DNA from: Nitrospirota bacterium
GTDB taxonomy: Bacteria; Nitrospirota; Thermodesulfovibrionia; Thermodesulfovibrionales; JdFR-85
Assembly (NCBI GenBank): GCA_015492515.1
Contig: WGEZ01000055.1
Span: forward strand, 1-42,318
Length of the DNA: 42,318 bases
Reading direction: 5' to 3'
The notes below the pieces were generated by a model that worked only from the letters and a program-made list of their open reading frames with translations, was not told the DNA's origin and did not search any database. Positions 23,177 to 31,560 of this stretch are shown piece after piece; within the stretch, counting starts at the first letter, position 1, and each line of letters starts with the position of its first letter. Both the position numbers and the translations under genes were made by a program.

Positions 23177-24562
23177 CTATGCCGAGAGCCTCCTCGTCAC
23201 CTTCTCCCTCCTTGCCAGCAGCCCCCTTGTGCTCACCGTCATATACAGCCTCCCCTCCCTTTCGGCTATCCTCACCCTGTACCAGTAGCCGTAGGACCTC
23301 AGGAGGAGACCGAGGAAGACGAGTAGCGTGGAGAGACCGATCAGGGGGACACCGGGGTCGACCCTGTAGCTGAGCACGCTCGCCTCGACCACAGGCCCCT
23401 TGAACAGGAGCTCCTTGCCCTTGGCCCTGATGGGCCTGTCCAGATGGACCGTGCCGATTCTCTCCTCCCCCCTCCCGTCGGGGGCGAGGTAGAAGAGCTC
23501 GAACCTCGGTTCGATCTCCACGATGGTGCCGTCTTTCCTTATCATCCTTCCCAGCTTGACCGTCTTCGCCAGGAACCTCCCCTCGACCCCGGTGACCCGG
23601 AAGGGCCTGTATACAGTCACCTCCATGTCCTCTCCGTCCACGGCGAGGGTCATCCTCTGTTCGTATCCCATCTGATAGAGGGTGAGGCCCCTGTAGCGGA
23701 AGGGATGGTTCACCCGGGCCTCTCCCCTTATCTGCTCACCCTCAGGGGTGCCGAGGGTGAAGGTGGTCTTCCACATCTTCGGTGAGAGGCCTGACTCGTG
23801 TGCCGGCTCTATCCGCCTCCAACCCAGGCCGATGGCGAGCCTCGAGAGGGCGTCCTCAGGGTAGTCGAAGCTCAAGGACTGGTAATACTCCGTGCTGAAC
23901 CCGTCGAGGGTGATGGTGAACTCCCTCTCCGGTCTCCTCTCCGGCACATCGAGGCCGAGACGCCTGAGGTGACGGTTCAGCCTCGTCCCGGAGCTGTAGA
24001 GACTGATCTTCTCCGTCTTTCCTGGCCAGAGGCTCACCGTATCCTCATGGGCGGCGAAGGCGGTGATCAGAAACCCTCCGATCGCCGCGATCATGCCCAG
24101 GTGGTACGTCCAGGAGAGCCACCAGTAGGGGAGGCCCTTGCCGAAGAGGTACTGGCCTTGCCCCGCATCGATGAGCTTGAACCCCCACCTCGTCAGCCTC
24201 TCCTCCACCGCGGGGAAGACCTCCTTCCCGCCGATCTCCAGGAGGTTGGGGCTCCTGAAGAAGGCCTCACGGGATATCAGCTCCCTCCGCTTCCGCATCC
24301 TCCGGAACCGCTCCAGTATGCAGACGAGGAGGTTCAGACAGAGCAGGCCCGATAGGGCCAGAAAGAGCGGTGAGGTGAAGAGATCGAGGAGCCCGAGGGC
24401 CCTGACCAGGAAGAGGTACCTCCCTCCGGCCTCCGCGTACTCCTGAAGCTCCGCGCCCTGGGGGAAGATCGTCCCCAGGACGTAGAGGACCGTCATCCCC
24501 GAAAGGACCCATATGGAGGTCTTCAGCGACGACAGCAGACTCTGGATCCTGCTAAACAGCAT
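23177..24562 (-). CDS. resB: Cytochrome c biogenesis protein ResB (system II)
   Basis: ResB (Ccs1) works with CcsA to carry and attach heme to apocytochrome c on the outer face of the membrane. This 461-residue protein has the expected topology: three membrane helices near residues 18-35 (ending G-T-I-F-P-Q-G), 62-85 and 150-180 (with H-L-G-M), a large extracytoplasmic domain, and a final helix near 415-435. The ATG at 24562 is preferred over an upstream ATG because it begins just before the first helix and overlaps the ccsA stop by 11 bp, the usual coupling. It is the last gene of the methyltransferase-ccsA-resB operon. Confidence 0.92.
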   Translation of the reverse strand: MLFSRIQSLLSSLKTSIWVLSGMTVLYVLGTIFPQGAELQEYAEAGGRYLFLVRALGLLDLFTSPLFLALSGLLCLNLLVCILERFRRMRKRRELISREAFFRSPNLLEIGGKEVFPAVEERLTRWGFKLIDAGQGQYLFGKGLPYWWLSWTYHLGMIAAIGGFLITAFAAHEDTVSLWPGKTEKISLYSSGTRLNRHLRRLGLDVPERRPEREFTITLDGFSTEYYQSLSFDYPEDALSRLAIGLGWRRIEPAHESGLSPKMWKTTFTLGTPEGEQIRGEARVNHPFRYRGLTLYQMGYEQRMTLAVDGEDMEVTVYRPFRVTGVEGRFLAKTVKLGRMIRKDGTIVEIEPRFELFYLAPDGRGEERIGTVHLDRPIRAKGKELLFKGPVVEASVLSYRVDPGVPLIGLSTLLVFLGLLLRSYGYWYRVRIAEREGRLYMTVSTRGLLARREKVTRRLSA

Positions 24563-25424
24563 AGGTGTGCATGCTCGGTATGTTGAGGAGCTTTGCAAGC
24601 CAGTTCACCCCGAGGAAGGTCATCACCATGCAGAGGAAGCCGACCATGTTCAGCATGGAGGCGACCCTCCCCCTCCACCTCGGCACCGCCCTCGCGTGGA
24701 GGTACATGGCGTAGACGGTCCAGGTGATGAGGGACCACGTCTCCTTGGGGTCCCAGGACCAGTACCTCCCCCATGCATCGTTCGCCCATGCAGCACCCGA
24801 GAATATGGCGAAGGTGAGGAGGGGGAACCCGAGGAGTACGAGCCTGTGGGTGTAGCGGTGGAAGTCTCCGTGAGGGAGGCCGAAGAGCCCCGCCCTCAGT
24901 GAATCAGGCCGTTCGAGGGCGAGGTGCACCACCTCCACGGAGAAGCTCACCACAAACACCGCATAGGCGGCGAAGGCGACCACGACATGCCACTCGTACC
25001 ATGGGCTCTGGAGCGCAGGGGGTATGGGGACGATGCCGGGGTTCCGCGTCAGCAGCGCGTAGAGGCAGGCGCCCGCCGAGATCGCAGCCACGATGACCCC
25101 GGGCAGATGGATATCCCTCCACCTGCTCTGAACGAAGAGATAGGTTATGGTGGCTGACCATGCAAACCATGAAAGCGTCTCGTAGAGGGTCTGGAAGGGC
25201 GGGCGCTGTCCCTCGACGGTACGGAGGATGATCAGCAGGGTGTGGACGACGGAGGTCGCCCAGAGGACGGCCGTCAGGGCCCTGCCGGCAGCCGTCCTCC
25301 CTGTCAGCAGGTACGAGAGCCCTACGATGAAGGCCGCCAGATAGAGTATGGCCACCACCCAGTAGAGCCTTATCTCGATGGTGAGCAGGAAGGCCTCCCT
25401 CTGGAGGACCTCTTCAAGAGCCAT
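24552..25424 (-). CDS. ccsA: Cytochrome c assembly protein CcsA (system II heme handling)
   Basis: This 290-residue polytopic protein has about eight membrane helices. The heme-binding WWD signature is intact as A-W-G-R-Y-W-S-W-D-P-K-E-T-W near residues 215-230. Conserved external histidines include H61 in V-V-H-T-L-L and those before and after the WWD loop. With ResB it forms the system II cytochrome c synthase. The start overlaps the methyltransferase gene by 11 bp and the stop lies inside resB, so the three genes are tightly coupled. This points to c-type cytochromes elsewhere in the genome. Confidence 0.95.
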   Translation of the reverse strand: MALEEVLQREAFLLTIEIRLYWVVAILYLAAFIVGLSYLLTGRTAAGRALTAVLWATSVVHTLLIILRTVEGQRPPFQTLYETLSWFAWSATITYLFVQSRWRDIHLPGVIVAAISAGACLYALLTRNPGIVPIPPALQSPWYEWHVVVAFAAYAVFVVSFSVEVVHLALERPDSLRAGLFGLPHGDFHRYTHRLVLLGFPLLTFAIFSGAAWANDAWGRYWSWDPKETWSLITWTVYAMYLHARAVPRWRGRVASMLNMVGFLCMVMTFLGVNWLAKLLNIPSMHTYAV

Positions 25425-25956
25425 CCCTCTCCTTTCTCATCCTGAGGAACCTCGTGAACAGACCGTCCCTCCTGGCCTCGGTCCTGAAGCCGAGCCCCTC
25501 GAAGATCCCCCGCGTCCTCTCCATCGCCTTCTTCGTCACCTCGATCGTGGGCTCGTAGATGGCGAGTATCCCTCCGGGCCTGACCGCCCTGGCGATGTTC
25601 GCAGCCCCTTCGGCCTTCCTGTCGATCTCGTGGAAGGAGTAGTAGAGGAAGGCCACATCGGCGAACCCCTCGGGATACCCGAGCTCTGCTATGTCGCCCA
25701 GGAGTATCTCGACCCTGTCCGAATACCCGGCGATACGCCTTGCGAGCTGATCCACCATCGCATCCTGGAGCTCCACGGCGTAGACCTTGCCGGCCACCCT
25801 GGCGAGCACCTCGGTGAAGAAACCGTTGCCTGCACCGACCTCGAGGACGACGCTCCCCTCCGTCACGCCCGACTCCGCCAGGACGCCCTCCCTGTCGGTG
25901 AGGAGCTTCCTCAAGGGGTTGTAGAGTATGAATGAAAGCCACGCCGGGCAGACCAT
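25414..25956 (-). CDS. Class I SAM-dependent methyltransferase
   Basis: This 180-residue protein has a Rossmann methyltransferase core. Motif I is V-L-E-V-G-A-G-N-G-F-F (about 38-48), followed by the acidic motif Y-A-V-E-L, L-L-G-D-I-A-E for adenine contact, and the A-V-R-P-G-G post-motif. It resembles UbiE-like small-molecule methyltransferases, but the substrate cannot be told. The ribosome binding site is weak (GGGAACC). It heads the operon with ccsA and resB, overlapping ccsA by 11 bp. A role in quinone or heme-related metabolism is possible but is inferred only from position. Confidence 0.85.
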   Translation of the reverse strand: MVCPAWLSFILYNPLRKLLTDREGVLAESGVTEGSVVLEVGAGNGFFTEVLARVAGKVYAVELQDAMVDQLARRIAGYSDRVEILLGDIAELGYPEGFADVAFLYYSFHEIDRKAEGAANIARAVRPGGILAIYEPTIEVTKKAMERTRGIFEGLGFRTEARRDGLFTRFLRMRKERDGS

Positions 25957-25996
25957 CAGGGGTTCCCGCCCCCGGGGAAGCCGTCCTTCCGTAAGA

Positions 25997-26026
25997 TTGG
26001 CTTATTGAGCACCAAGATATTATAAT
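25997..26026 (+). promoter_or_regulatory. Promoter of the M23 peptidase gene with a symmetrical, possibly bidirectional -10
   Basis: TTGGCT (25997-26002), an 18-base spacer and TATAAT (26021-26026) point rightward. The palindrome ATTATAAT (26019-26026) also places TATAAT on the minus strand at 26024-26019. That could start the methyltransferase-ccsA-resB operon about 55 nt upstream of its ATG. Confidence 0.55.
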
Positions 26027-26084
26027 TAAAGGCCTGTTCTTAATAAAACCCCGGGACCCCGACGGCGGTGGAGAAGGAGGCGTC

Positions 26085-27413
26085 TTGAACGGCCTTGGAT
26101 ACGAAAAGAAGAGAAGCGGAAAGGTGAAGAAGATCGCCCTCGTACTCCTTCTCCCCTTTCTGCTGCTGGTGCTCTCTTACACCGCTTACAAGCTCTTCTT
26201 CATCCCCGCGCCTGTCATCGAAGGGATCGAGGGCTTCGAGCTCCTGCCCCTGGAGAAGACCGTGAAGATCCGATGCAGCAACCTCAGGTCCATCGAGATA
26301 TCGATCCTGCAGGGTCTGAAGTCAGTGGAGCTGCTGAGGGACGCTCCGGAGACCATGGAGAGGGAATACACCCTCGAGGTCAAGCCTAAGGAACTGGGCC
26401 TTGCCGACGGGCCTGCAAAGGTCGTCGTGAAGGCGAAGTCCGGCATCCTGAAGAAGGTGAAGCACCAGGTGGACTCACTGATCGATACAGTGCCCCCCAC
26501 CCTGAGGGTGGTGGATGCACCCTCGATCGTCAGCTACGGGATGGCCGGCCTCGCAGTGCTGAGGGCGGAGGGTGCCGATTCGGTATACATGAGGCTCGAC
26601 GGCCGGAGGTTCCCCGCCTACAGGGCCGCTGAGACGGGTCTGAAGGGTGCGGTCTCCGGGGAGAACCTCTACCTCGTCTTCTTTCCCGTCCCCTTCGGCT
26701 CATCGGAGGATGCGGTATTCTATACCATCGCCGAGGACAGGGCGGGCAACGTGGCTGTGAAGGCCCTCCCCACCAGGATCAGGAAGAAGACCTTCCGGTC
26801 CTCATCGATCGATATCGGTGACGACTTCATAAACCGCATCGTCTATCCCCTGCTGAACGGGCCGGAGAGGCCTGACCCCGTAAAGGCCTTCCTCACCGTG
26901 AACGAAGAGTGGAGGCGGAGGGACAAAGAGCGGCTTCTGGAGATAGGACGGCGATCCTCACCGAAGGTCCTCTGGAAGGGACACTTCCTCCAGTTGAAGA
27001 ACAGCAAGGTGATGGCCCGGTACGGAGATAGGAGGGTCTACCTCTACAGGGGGAAGCCGATAAGCAGGAGCGTACACCTCGGTTACGACCTCGCCTCGGT
27101 CCGGAACGCGGATGTGGAGGCGGCCAACTCGGGCGTCGTGAGGTTTGCCGGAGACCTCGGCATATACGGAAACGCCGTCGTCATAGACCACGGCCTCGGC
27201 CTGATGAGCCTCTACGGCCACCTCTCGGAGGTCTCCGTCAGGGAGGGGACGGCGGTCCGGAAGGGCGAGGTGATCGGCAGGACAGGCTCCTCCGGGTTTG
27301 CAGGCGGAGACCACCTCCACTTCGGGGTCCTGATCCACGGTGTGGAGGTCTCGCCCATCTACTGGTGGGACCCCCGCTGGGTGAAGACGCAGATCACCGC
27401 CCTGCTTCGGTGA
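26085..27413 (+). CDS. Membrane-anchored M23 (LytM/NlpD-type) metallopeptidase
   Basis: This 442-residue protein starts at TTG with GAAGGAGG just upstream. One hydrophobic segment (about residues 16-38) after a Lys-rich start anchors it in the inner membrane, with the rest in the periplasm. The middle is of unknown fold. The M23 domain occupies about 320-425 with the zinc ligands H-L-G-Y-D and H-L-H-F-G plus the catalytic G-H-L, so it should be an active peptidoglycan endopeptidase. Its last stop lies 17 bp from the convergent hypothetical gene. Confidence 0.9.
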   Translation: MNGLGYEKKRSGKVKKIALVLLLPFLLLVLSYTAYKLFFIPAPVIEGIEGFELLPLEKTVKIRCSNLRSIEISILQGLKSVELLRDAPETMEREYTLEVKPKELGLADGPAKVVVKAKSGILKKVKHQVDSLIDTVPPTLRVVDAPSIVSYGMAGLAVLRAEGADSVYMRLDGRRFPAYRAAETGLKGAVSGENLYLVFFPVPFGSSEDAVFYTIAEDRAGNVAVKALPTRIRKKTFRSSSIDIGDDFINRIVYPLLNGPERPDPVKAFLTVNEEWRRRDKERLLEIGRRSSPKVLWKGHFLQLKNSKVMARYGDRRVYLYRGKPISRSVHLGYDLASVRNADVEAANSGVVRFAGDLGIYGNAVVIDHGLGLMSLYGHLSEVSVREGTAVRKGEVIGRTGSSGFAGGDHLHFGVLIHGVEVSPIYWWDPRWVKTQITALLR

Positions 27414-27430
27414 GGACCGCGTTCAAGCCC

Positions 27431-27847
27431 CTACAACTTATCACAGGAGGCCTTCATCAGCGCCCTGAACCAGTCGTAGAGCTCCATCAGTGCTCTTTCG
27501 TTGAACTCCTTCAGCGGCCGGAGCTCCCTCAGGGTCCTGATGCCGCCGTCGTCATAAAGGCCGATGTAGCCGCAGAGCACCCCCTCCTCGAGCACGGAGT
27601 AGAGGCAGTACCTCCTCTCGGGCAACAGGGGGTTGTCACGGATCACGACAAAACCCACCCTCCCGATCTCCTCCCTTCCTCCGTCGATCTCCTCAGGTGG
27701 CGCCACGGAGTAGTTGAGTCCGAAGCCGAAGCTCCTGTTGAACCGTTCCACCTCGGCCGGCACCCTGGCGAGGAAACGGAGGAAACCGCTCTCCTCCTCC
27801 CAGGTGCTCCTCCGAACCGTTCCTCTCTGAGCCGTATGGGTCTTCAT
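27431..27847 (-). CDS. Hypothetical protein
   Basis: This 138-residue soluble alpha/beta protein has no motif I recognise. It opens with a charged helical stretch (R-V-P-A-E-V-E-R-F-N-R). A beta-rich middle includes V-G-F-V-V-I-R-D-N-P and R-Y-C-L-Y-S-V-L, and it ends in a helical region with a Cys near the C-terminus. AAAGGAG eight bases before the ATG supports it as a real gene. It has its own likely promoter. Confidence 0.7.
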   Translation of the reverse strand: MKTHTAQRGTVRRSTWEEESGFLRFLARVPAEVERFNRSFGFGLNYSVAPPEEIDGGREEIGRVGFVVIRDNPLLPERRYCLYSVLEEGVLCGYIGLYDDGGIRTLRELRPLKEFNERALMELYDWFRALMKASCDKL

Positions 27848-27879
27848 GGCCTGCTCCTTTTAAAAAACAAAGTGAATGC

Positions 27880-27909
27880 TATATAAATCATAATACATCC
27901 TCCCCTCAA
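27880..27909 (-). promoter_or_regulatory. Candidate promoter of the hypothetical gene at 27431-27847
   Basis: On the minus strand TTGAGG (27909-27904), an 18-base spacer and TATATA (27885-27880). Both boxes match 4 of 6. It lies between the HD-GYP stop and this gene. Confidence 0.35.
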
Positions 27910-27921
27910 GGGGCAAGGGGG

Positions 27922-29241
27922 CTAAAGGTAGCTGAAGTAATCAGAGAACTTCTCCTGCTTCAGCGCCGCCTTGAAGGCGGCCACCACGGCCGGGTCGAAC
28001 TGAGTGCCCGCGTTCCTCTCTATCTCCTCCACCGCCTCCTTCAGCGGGAGCCTCTCCCGGTATGTCTTCTCACTGGTGAGGACGTCGAAGGCGTCGGCCA
28101 CCGCTATGATCCTTGATCCCAGGGGGATCTCTTCCCCCTTCCTGCCCGAGGGGTAACCCTTCCCGTCGTACCGTTCGTGGTGGTGGAGGATGACCGGAGC
28201 GATCTCCTTCCAGGCCGATATGGGCGTCACCATCTCGTAACCGATCCTCGGGTGCTGCCTGAACTTCTCCTCCTCCCAGTGCTCCAGGTACTCGAACCTC
28301 AGCAACCCTATATCGTGCAGCACCGCTGCAAAGTACAGCCTCCTCAGCCGCTCTTCACCGAGGTCCATCTGTTTGCCTATCGCTGTGGCATACATGGCGA
28401 CCCTCCTGGGGTGCCCCTCCTTCATAGGGGTATGGGTGTCCATGGCGTTGATCAGTATCTCCGTCATCTGTATCATGTCCTCGTGCTGGTTCTCGCGCGC
28501 CCTGCTCTGCATGATCGAGACCGCGGCCTGGTCAGCCAGGCTGAAGAGGAGTCTTTCGTCGTTGACGGTGAAACCGCCCGAGCGCTTGTTCAGCACCTCC
28601 AGGACCCCTATGGTCCTGCCCTGGTAGATCATGGGCACGCAGAGGACGGAGGTGGTCTTGAACCCGGTCACGGAGTCCAGCCCCGGGTTGAACCTCTCGT
28701 CCTTCGCCACGTCGTTGACGATCGCCGAGTTGCCCGTCTGAAGGACCCAGCCCGTTATCCCCTCTCCGGGCCTTATGGACCTGTCCTTCACCTTCTCCCC
28801 CATCTCGCCGAGGGCCACCTTGAACCTCAACAACCCCTCTTCGTCGGCGAGGAGGAGCGAGCCCGTTTCAGCGGCGAGGAGCTCTGTCGCCGATTTCACG
28901 ATCCTCTCCAACAGTAGATCGACAAAGAAGGTGTCGCGGAAGTGCTTTGTGATCTCCAGCAGGCTGTCGAGCTTGGTGTACGCATCCTGGATCGATGCAA
29001 GGGCCCGGTTTGTGGCCTTGACGCTCATCATGAAGCCCAGAAGGGAAAGGGCGACGGTGAGCAGGAGGACCACCCAGATGGAGGGGAGGGCCTCCCCTTC
29101 GGGTCCCTTCATCAAGGGGTATATGTATCGAAGGGAGAGGTAGGTGAGGACCGAGAGGGGGATCAAGGAGGCCACGAAGTAGGAGGTCTTGATGGTCCGC
29201 CGGATGTTCTCGAAGAATCTATGTTCCGAGTCCTTAAGCAT
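27922..29241 (-). CDS. Membrane GAF-HD-GYP protein, probable c-di-GMP phosphodiesterase
   Basis: This is a 439-residue protein. Two membrane helices (about 20-42 and 55-78) are followed by a short linker helix, a GAF domain (about 105-250) and an HD-GYP domain (about 265-425). The HD-GYP signatures are complete: L-H-D-I-G-L-L, H-H-H-E-R-Y-D-G-K-G-Y-P and I-A-V-A-D-A-F-D-V-L-T-S. The usual Lys after H-D-I-G is replaced by Leu, as in some members. It should hydrolyse c-di-GMP under control of a GAF ligand. The ATG at 29241 is preferred over 29310 because the latter would overlap the lipoprotein gene and add unrelated residues. It follows the Slp gene by 17 bp. Confidence 0.9.
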   Translation of the reverse strand: MLKDSEHRFFENIRRTIKTSYFVASLIPLSVLTYLSLRYIYPLMKGPEGEALPSIWVVLLLTVALSLLGFMMSVKATNRALASIQDAYTKLDSLLEITKHFRDTFFVDLLLERIVKSATELLAAETGSLLLADEEGLLRFKVALGEMGEKVKDRSIRPGEGITGWVLQTGNSAIVNDVAKDERFNPGLDSVTGFKTTSVLCVPMIYQGRTIGVLEVLNKRSGGFTVNDERLLFSLADQAAVSIMQSRARENQHEDMIQMTEILINAMDTHTPMKEGHPRRVAMYATAIGKQMDLGEERLRRLYFAAVLHDIGLLRFEYLEHWEEEKFRQHPRIGYEMVTPISAWKEIAPVILHHHERYDGKGYPSGRKGEEIPLGSRIIAVADAFDVLTSEKTYRERLPLKEAVEEIERNAGTQFDPAVVAAFKAALKQEKFSDYFSYL

Positions 29242-29258
29242 ACACCGCTCTGTCGGCC

Positions 29259-29855
29259 CTAAGGGTAAGGTGGCGGCGGTGGATAGTAGTGCCTCCACCT
29301 CGGGTCCCACCAGTAAGGGGGGTACGGGTAGTACCAGTACGGATAGGGGGGCGGGATATAGTAGGGCTCGCGCTCCTCCCAGAGGTACAGCTCCTTTATC
29401 TCGAAGAGGGGGTAGGAGTACTGCATCTCGTCTATCCTCCCCTCCTCGGTCCCGATCAGGACGCCGGCGACGGTAATCTCCCTGCCCCGTCGGTAGATGA
29501 CCGGGTCGAGGAGCCCGTACTCTTTCGGGTACAGCGCCAGAAACCTGCCGCCGGAGAGCTCGACACCCCTCAGGTAACCGAGGGAGTTCACAGGGACGTA
29601 GACCGCCTCGATCAGGGAGCCGCGGTCGGTCAGCTTCGTACCGACGATTATCCCGCCGAGGACGAAGAGCCTCCCCCTGTAGAGGTCAGGGTTCCTGGTG
29701 AGTTCAGCGAAGGGGACATCAAGGGAGGCCTCCTCCATGAGCTCCTGCCGCAGGACAGGGGCGCAGGAGACGAGCAGGAGCGTCAGCGGCAACAGCCCCT
29801 TCACGACCAACCCTCCGATCCTGGACCGGCTCCTGCTCTGTCTGGACGGCTGCAT
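29259..29855 (-). CDS. slp: Slp-family outer-membrane lipoprotein
   Basis: This is a 198-residue protein. A basic N-terminus, a hydrophobic helix and the lipobox L-L-V-S-C (Cys31) mark it for lipidation. The body matches the Slp family, with F-A-E-L-T-R-N-P-D-L-Y-R-G-R and the G-G-x-I-V beta strand. The C-terminal 40 residues are an unusual Pro/Tyr/Trp-rich tail, likely extended at the cell surface or in the envelope. Slp proteins are stationary-phase or acid-stress lipoproteins of unclear function. A TAAAAT six bases before the ATG suggests a promoter giving an almost leaderless mRNA. The gene sits between the GGDEF and HD-GYP genes. Confidence 0.85.
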   Translation of the reverse strand: MQPSRQSRSRSRIGGLVVKGLLPLTLLLVSCAPVLRQELMEEASLDVPFAELTRNPDLYRGRLFVLGGIIVGTKLTDRGSLIEAVYVPVNSLGYLRGVELSGGRFLALYPKEYGLLDPVIYRRGREITVAGVLIGTEEGRIDEMQYSYPLFEIKELYLWEEREPYYIPPPYPYWYYPYPPYWWDPRWRHYYPPPPPYP

Positions 29856-29896
29856 ACCTGTATTTTACACCATGGGTCCCGGGTTGTCCACCGCGG

Positions 29897-31474
29897 TCAA
29901 TCGAGATTCACGCAGACCCTGTTCCTGCCCTGATTCTTGGCGCTGTACAGGGCGCGGTCGGCCATCTTCAGGAGCTCGTCGGGATCGACGTCCTTCTCGG
30001 CCTTCACGACCCCTATACTGACCGTACAGGAGACCTCCGCACCGCTGAAACGGATCCTTTCACCCTCCACCCTGACACGGATCTTCTCGGCGGTGGTTAC
30101 GGCACCCTCGAGGGTCCCCGCATTCAGGATGAGGACGAACTCCTCCCCCCCGATCCGGAAGCAGAAATCGCTCTTCCGCGTCGTCTTCTTCAGTATCTCC
30201 GCAAAGGCGATCAGTACCGCGTCACCGCAGGCGTGCCCGTAGGTGTCGTTGATCCGTTTGAAGTTGTCGATGTCCATGAGGAGGATATGCATCATGGTGC
30301 CTTTCCGCCTGTTGAGGCTGAGCAGTTTCGGGAGGATCTCGTTGAAGTAGCGGCGGTTGTACAGGCCGGTGAGGTGGTCTGTTATCGCCTGCTGGAGCAG
30401 GAGCCTGTTGGCCTCCTCGATCTTCTGCCGGTCCTTCTTCAGGCTTTCCACCATGGAGTAGAAACCGCTGGTCAGGTAATCCATCTCGTCATGGATGGGC
30501 ACCTCGTGCACCTGGGGCAGGTTCCCGCTGGAAACACTCTGGGTGAGGTTGACCAGCTTCCAGATGGGTCTCACGATCCTCCGGATCAGGTATATACCGA
30601 AGACGAGGGTCGCCGCACCTCCGATCAGGGTTATGATCACCGAGGTGAGGAGGAACCTGTCCAGAAAGTCGAAGAGCCTCTGCTGGTTCACGCCGAGCCA
30701 GAGTTCGGGCACCCCTCCGCCGGCCTTCCCCTTCAGGTCGATGCGCCTGACCCGGTACGGGACGTCCTTCACCCTGAGGAGGTCGTCCTCGAGGCCGAAG
30801 GCCGAGATCTCGCCCTCGTGCCCTACCGTGCAGTGCAGGACCTTTCCGTCCAGCACGAGGAAGAGGTCACCGCCGCTCCGGTGTTTCAGCAGCTCGAGGA
30901 ACCTCTCATCCAGGGGGCGCCCGATCAGCACCAGGCCCGTGGGTCTGTCCTGGTAGAACATCCCGGCATATGCCAGGATCTCCAGCCTCCCCCTGGTGTA
31001 GATGTAGGTGATCTCCGATCGCGGGGGAGGCTCGGCAGGCAGTCTCCTCCTTGCGAAGTCGACGAGGTCCCGGTGTTCACCGCCCACAACGACGCCGCCG
31101 TTGCCGGTGATCACAACCGCCCTCTCGTCCTGAAGAGGGCCCACCTGTTCGGTGAATATCCGACGGAAGGACTCGGGCTCTCCCTCCAGCTCCGCGACGA
31201 TGAACATGTACTGCTGGATAACCGCGTTGGAGTTTATCATGGATACACGCTGCTCCAGCTCGCGCTCCAGGGTGCTGAGGTGATCGGTGATCAGGGCTGC
31301 TATGTTGTTCAGATGGAGTTCCGACTCGGACAGCAGCAGGGACTTCTGGTTCAAGTAGAAGACGGTCATGGCTGTGGTGAAGAGCAACACCAGTCCCAGG
31401 ACGAAGGTTATCATCCTGTGATAATAGACCTTCGGGGGCCTGCCTCTCTTTATTCCACTGTCTTGCAGGGGCAT
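29897..31474 (-). CDS. Membrane diguanylate cyclase with periplasmic sensor, HAMP and GGDEF domains
   Basis: This is a 525-residue protein. Helix 1 (about 22-45) and helix 2 (about 270-295) bracket a periplasmic sensor of about 220 residues, probably a Cache-like fold. A HAMP domain follows, then a coiled-coil linker and a GGDEF domain from about 355. The active site is G-G-E-E-F, so it should make c-di-GMP. An inhibitory I-site R-K-S-D sits five residues before it, so product feedback is expected. The sensor ligand is unknown. The neighbour upstream encodes a PstS-like periplasmic binding protein, which may present a ligand to this sensor. No strong ribosome binding site is seen before the ATG. 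Confidence 0.93.
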   Translation of the reverse strand: MPLQDSGIKRGRPPKVYYHRMITFVLGLVLLFTTAMTVFYLNQKSLLLSESELHLNNIAALITDHLSTLERELEQRVSMINSNAVIQQYMFIVAELEGEPESFRRIFTEQVGPLQDERAVVITGNGGVVVGGEHRDLVDFARRRLPAEPPPRSEITYIYTRGRLEILAYAGMFYQDRPTGLVLIGRPLDERFLELLKHRSGGDLFLVLDGKVLHCTVGHEGEISAFGLEDDLLRVKDVPYRVRRIDLKGKAGGGVPELWLGVNQQRLFDFLDRFLLTSVIITLIGGAATLVFGIYLIRRIVRPIWKLVNLTQSVSSGNLPQVHEVPIHDEMDYLTSGFYSMVESLKKDRQKIEEANRLLLQQAITDHLTGLYNRRYFNEILPKLLSLNRRKGTMMHILLMDIDNFKRINDTYGHACGDAVLIAFAEILKKTTRKSDFCFRIGGEEFVLILNAGTLEGAVTTAEKIRVRVEGERIRFSGAEVSCTVSIGVVKAEKDVDPDELLKMADRALYSAKNQGRNRVCVNLD

Positions 31475-31541
31475 GGCAAACGGTCACGGAGATGATATGC
31501 AGCAGGTGCTGAAGCCGCAGCCGCTTATTCCCGGTGAAGAG

Positions 31542-31560
31542 AGCCCGGAGGCCCCGGGCT
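31542..31560 (-). terminator. GC-rich hairpin directly after the PstS-like gene
   Basis: On the minus strand AGCCCGG and CCGGGCT form a perfect 7-bp stem with a 5-base loop overlapping the stop codon. It is followed by CTCTTC rather than a run of T. It may be a weak terminator or an mRNA-stabilising element limiting read-through into the GGDEF gene. Confidence 0.4.
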
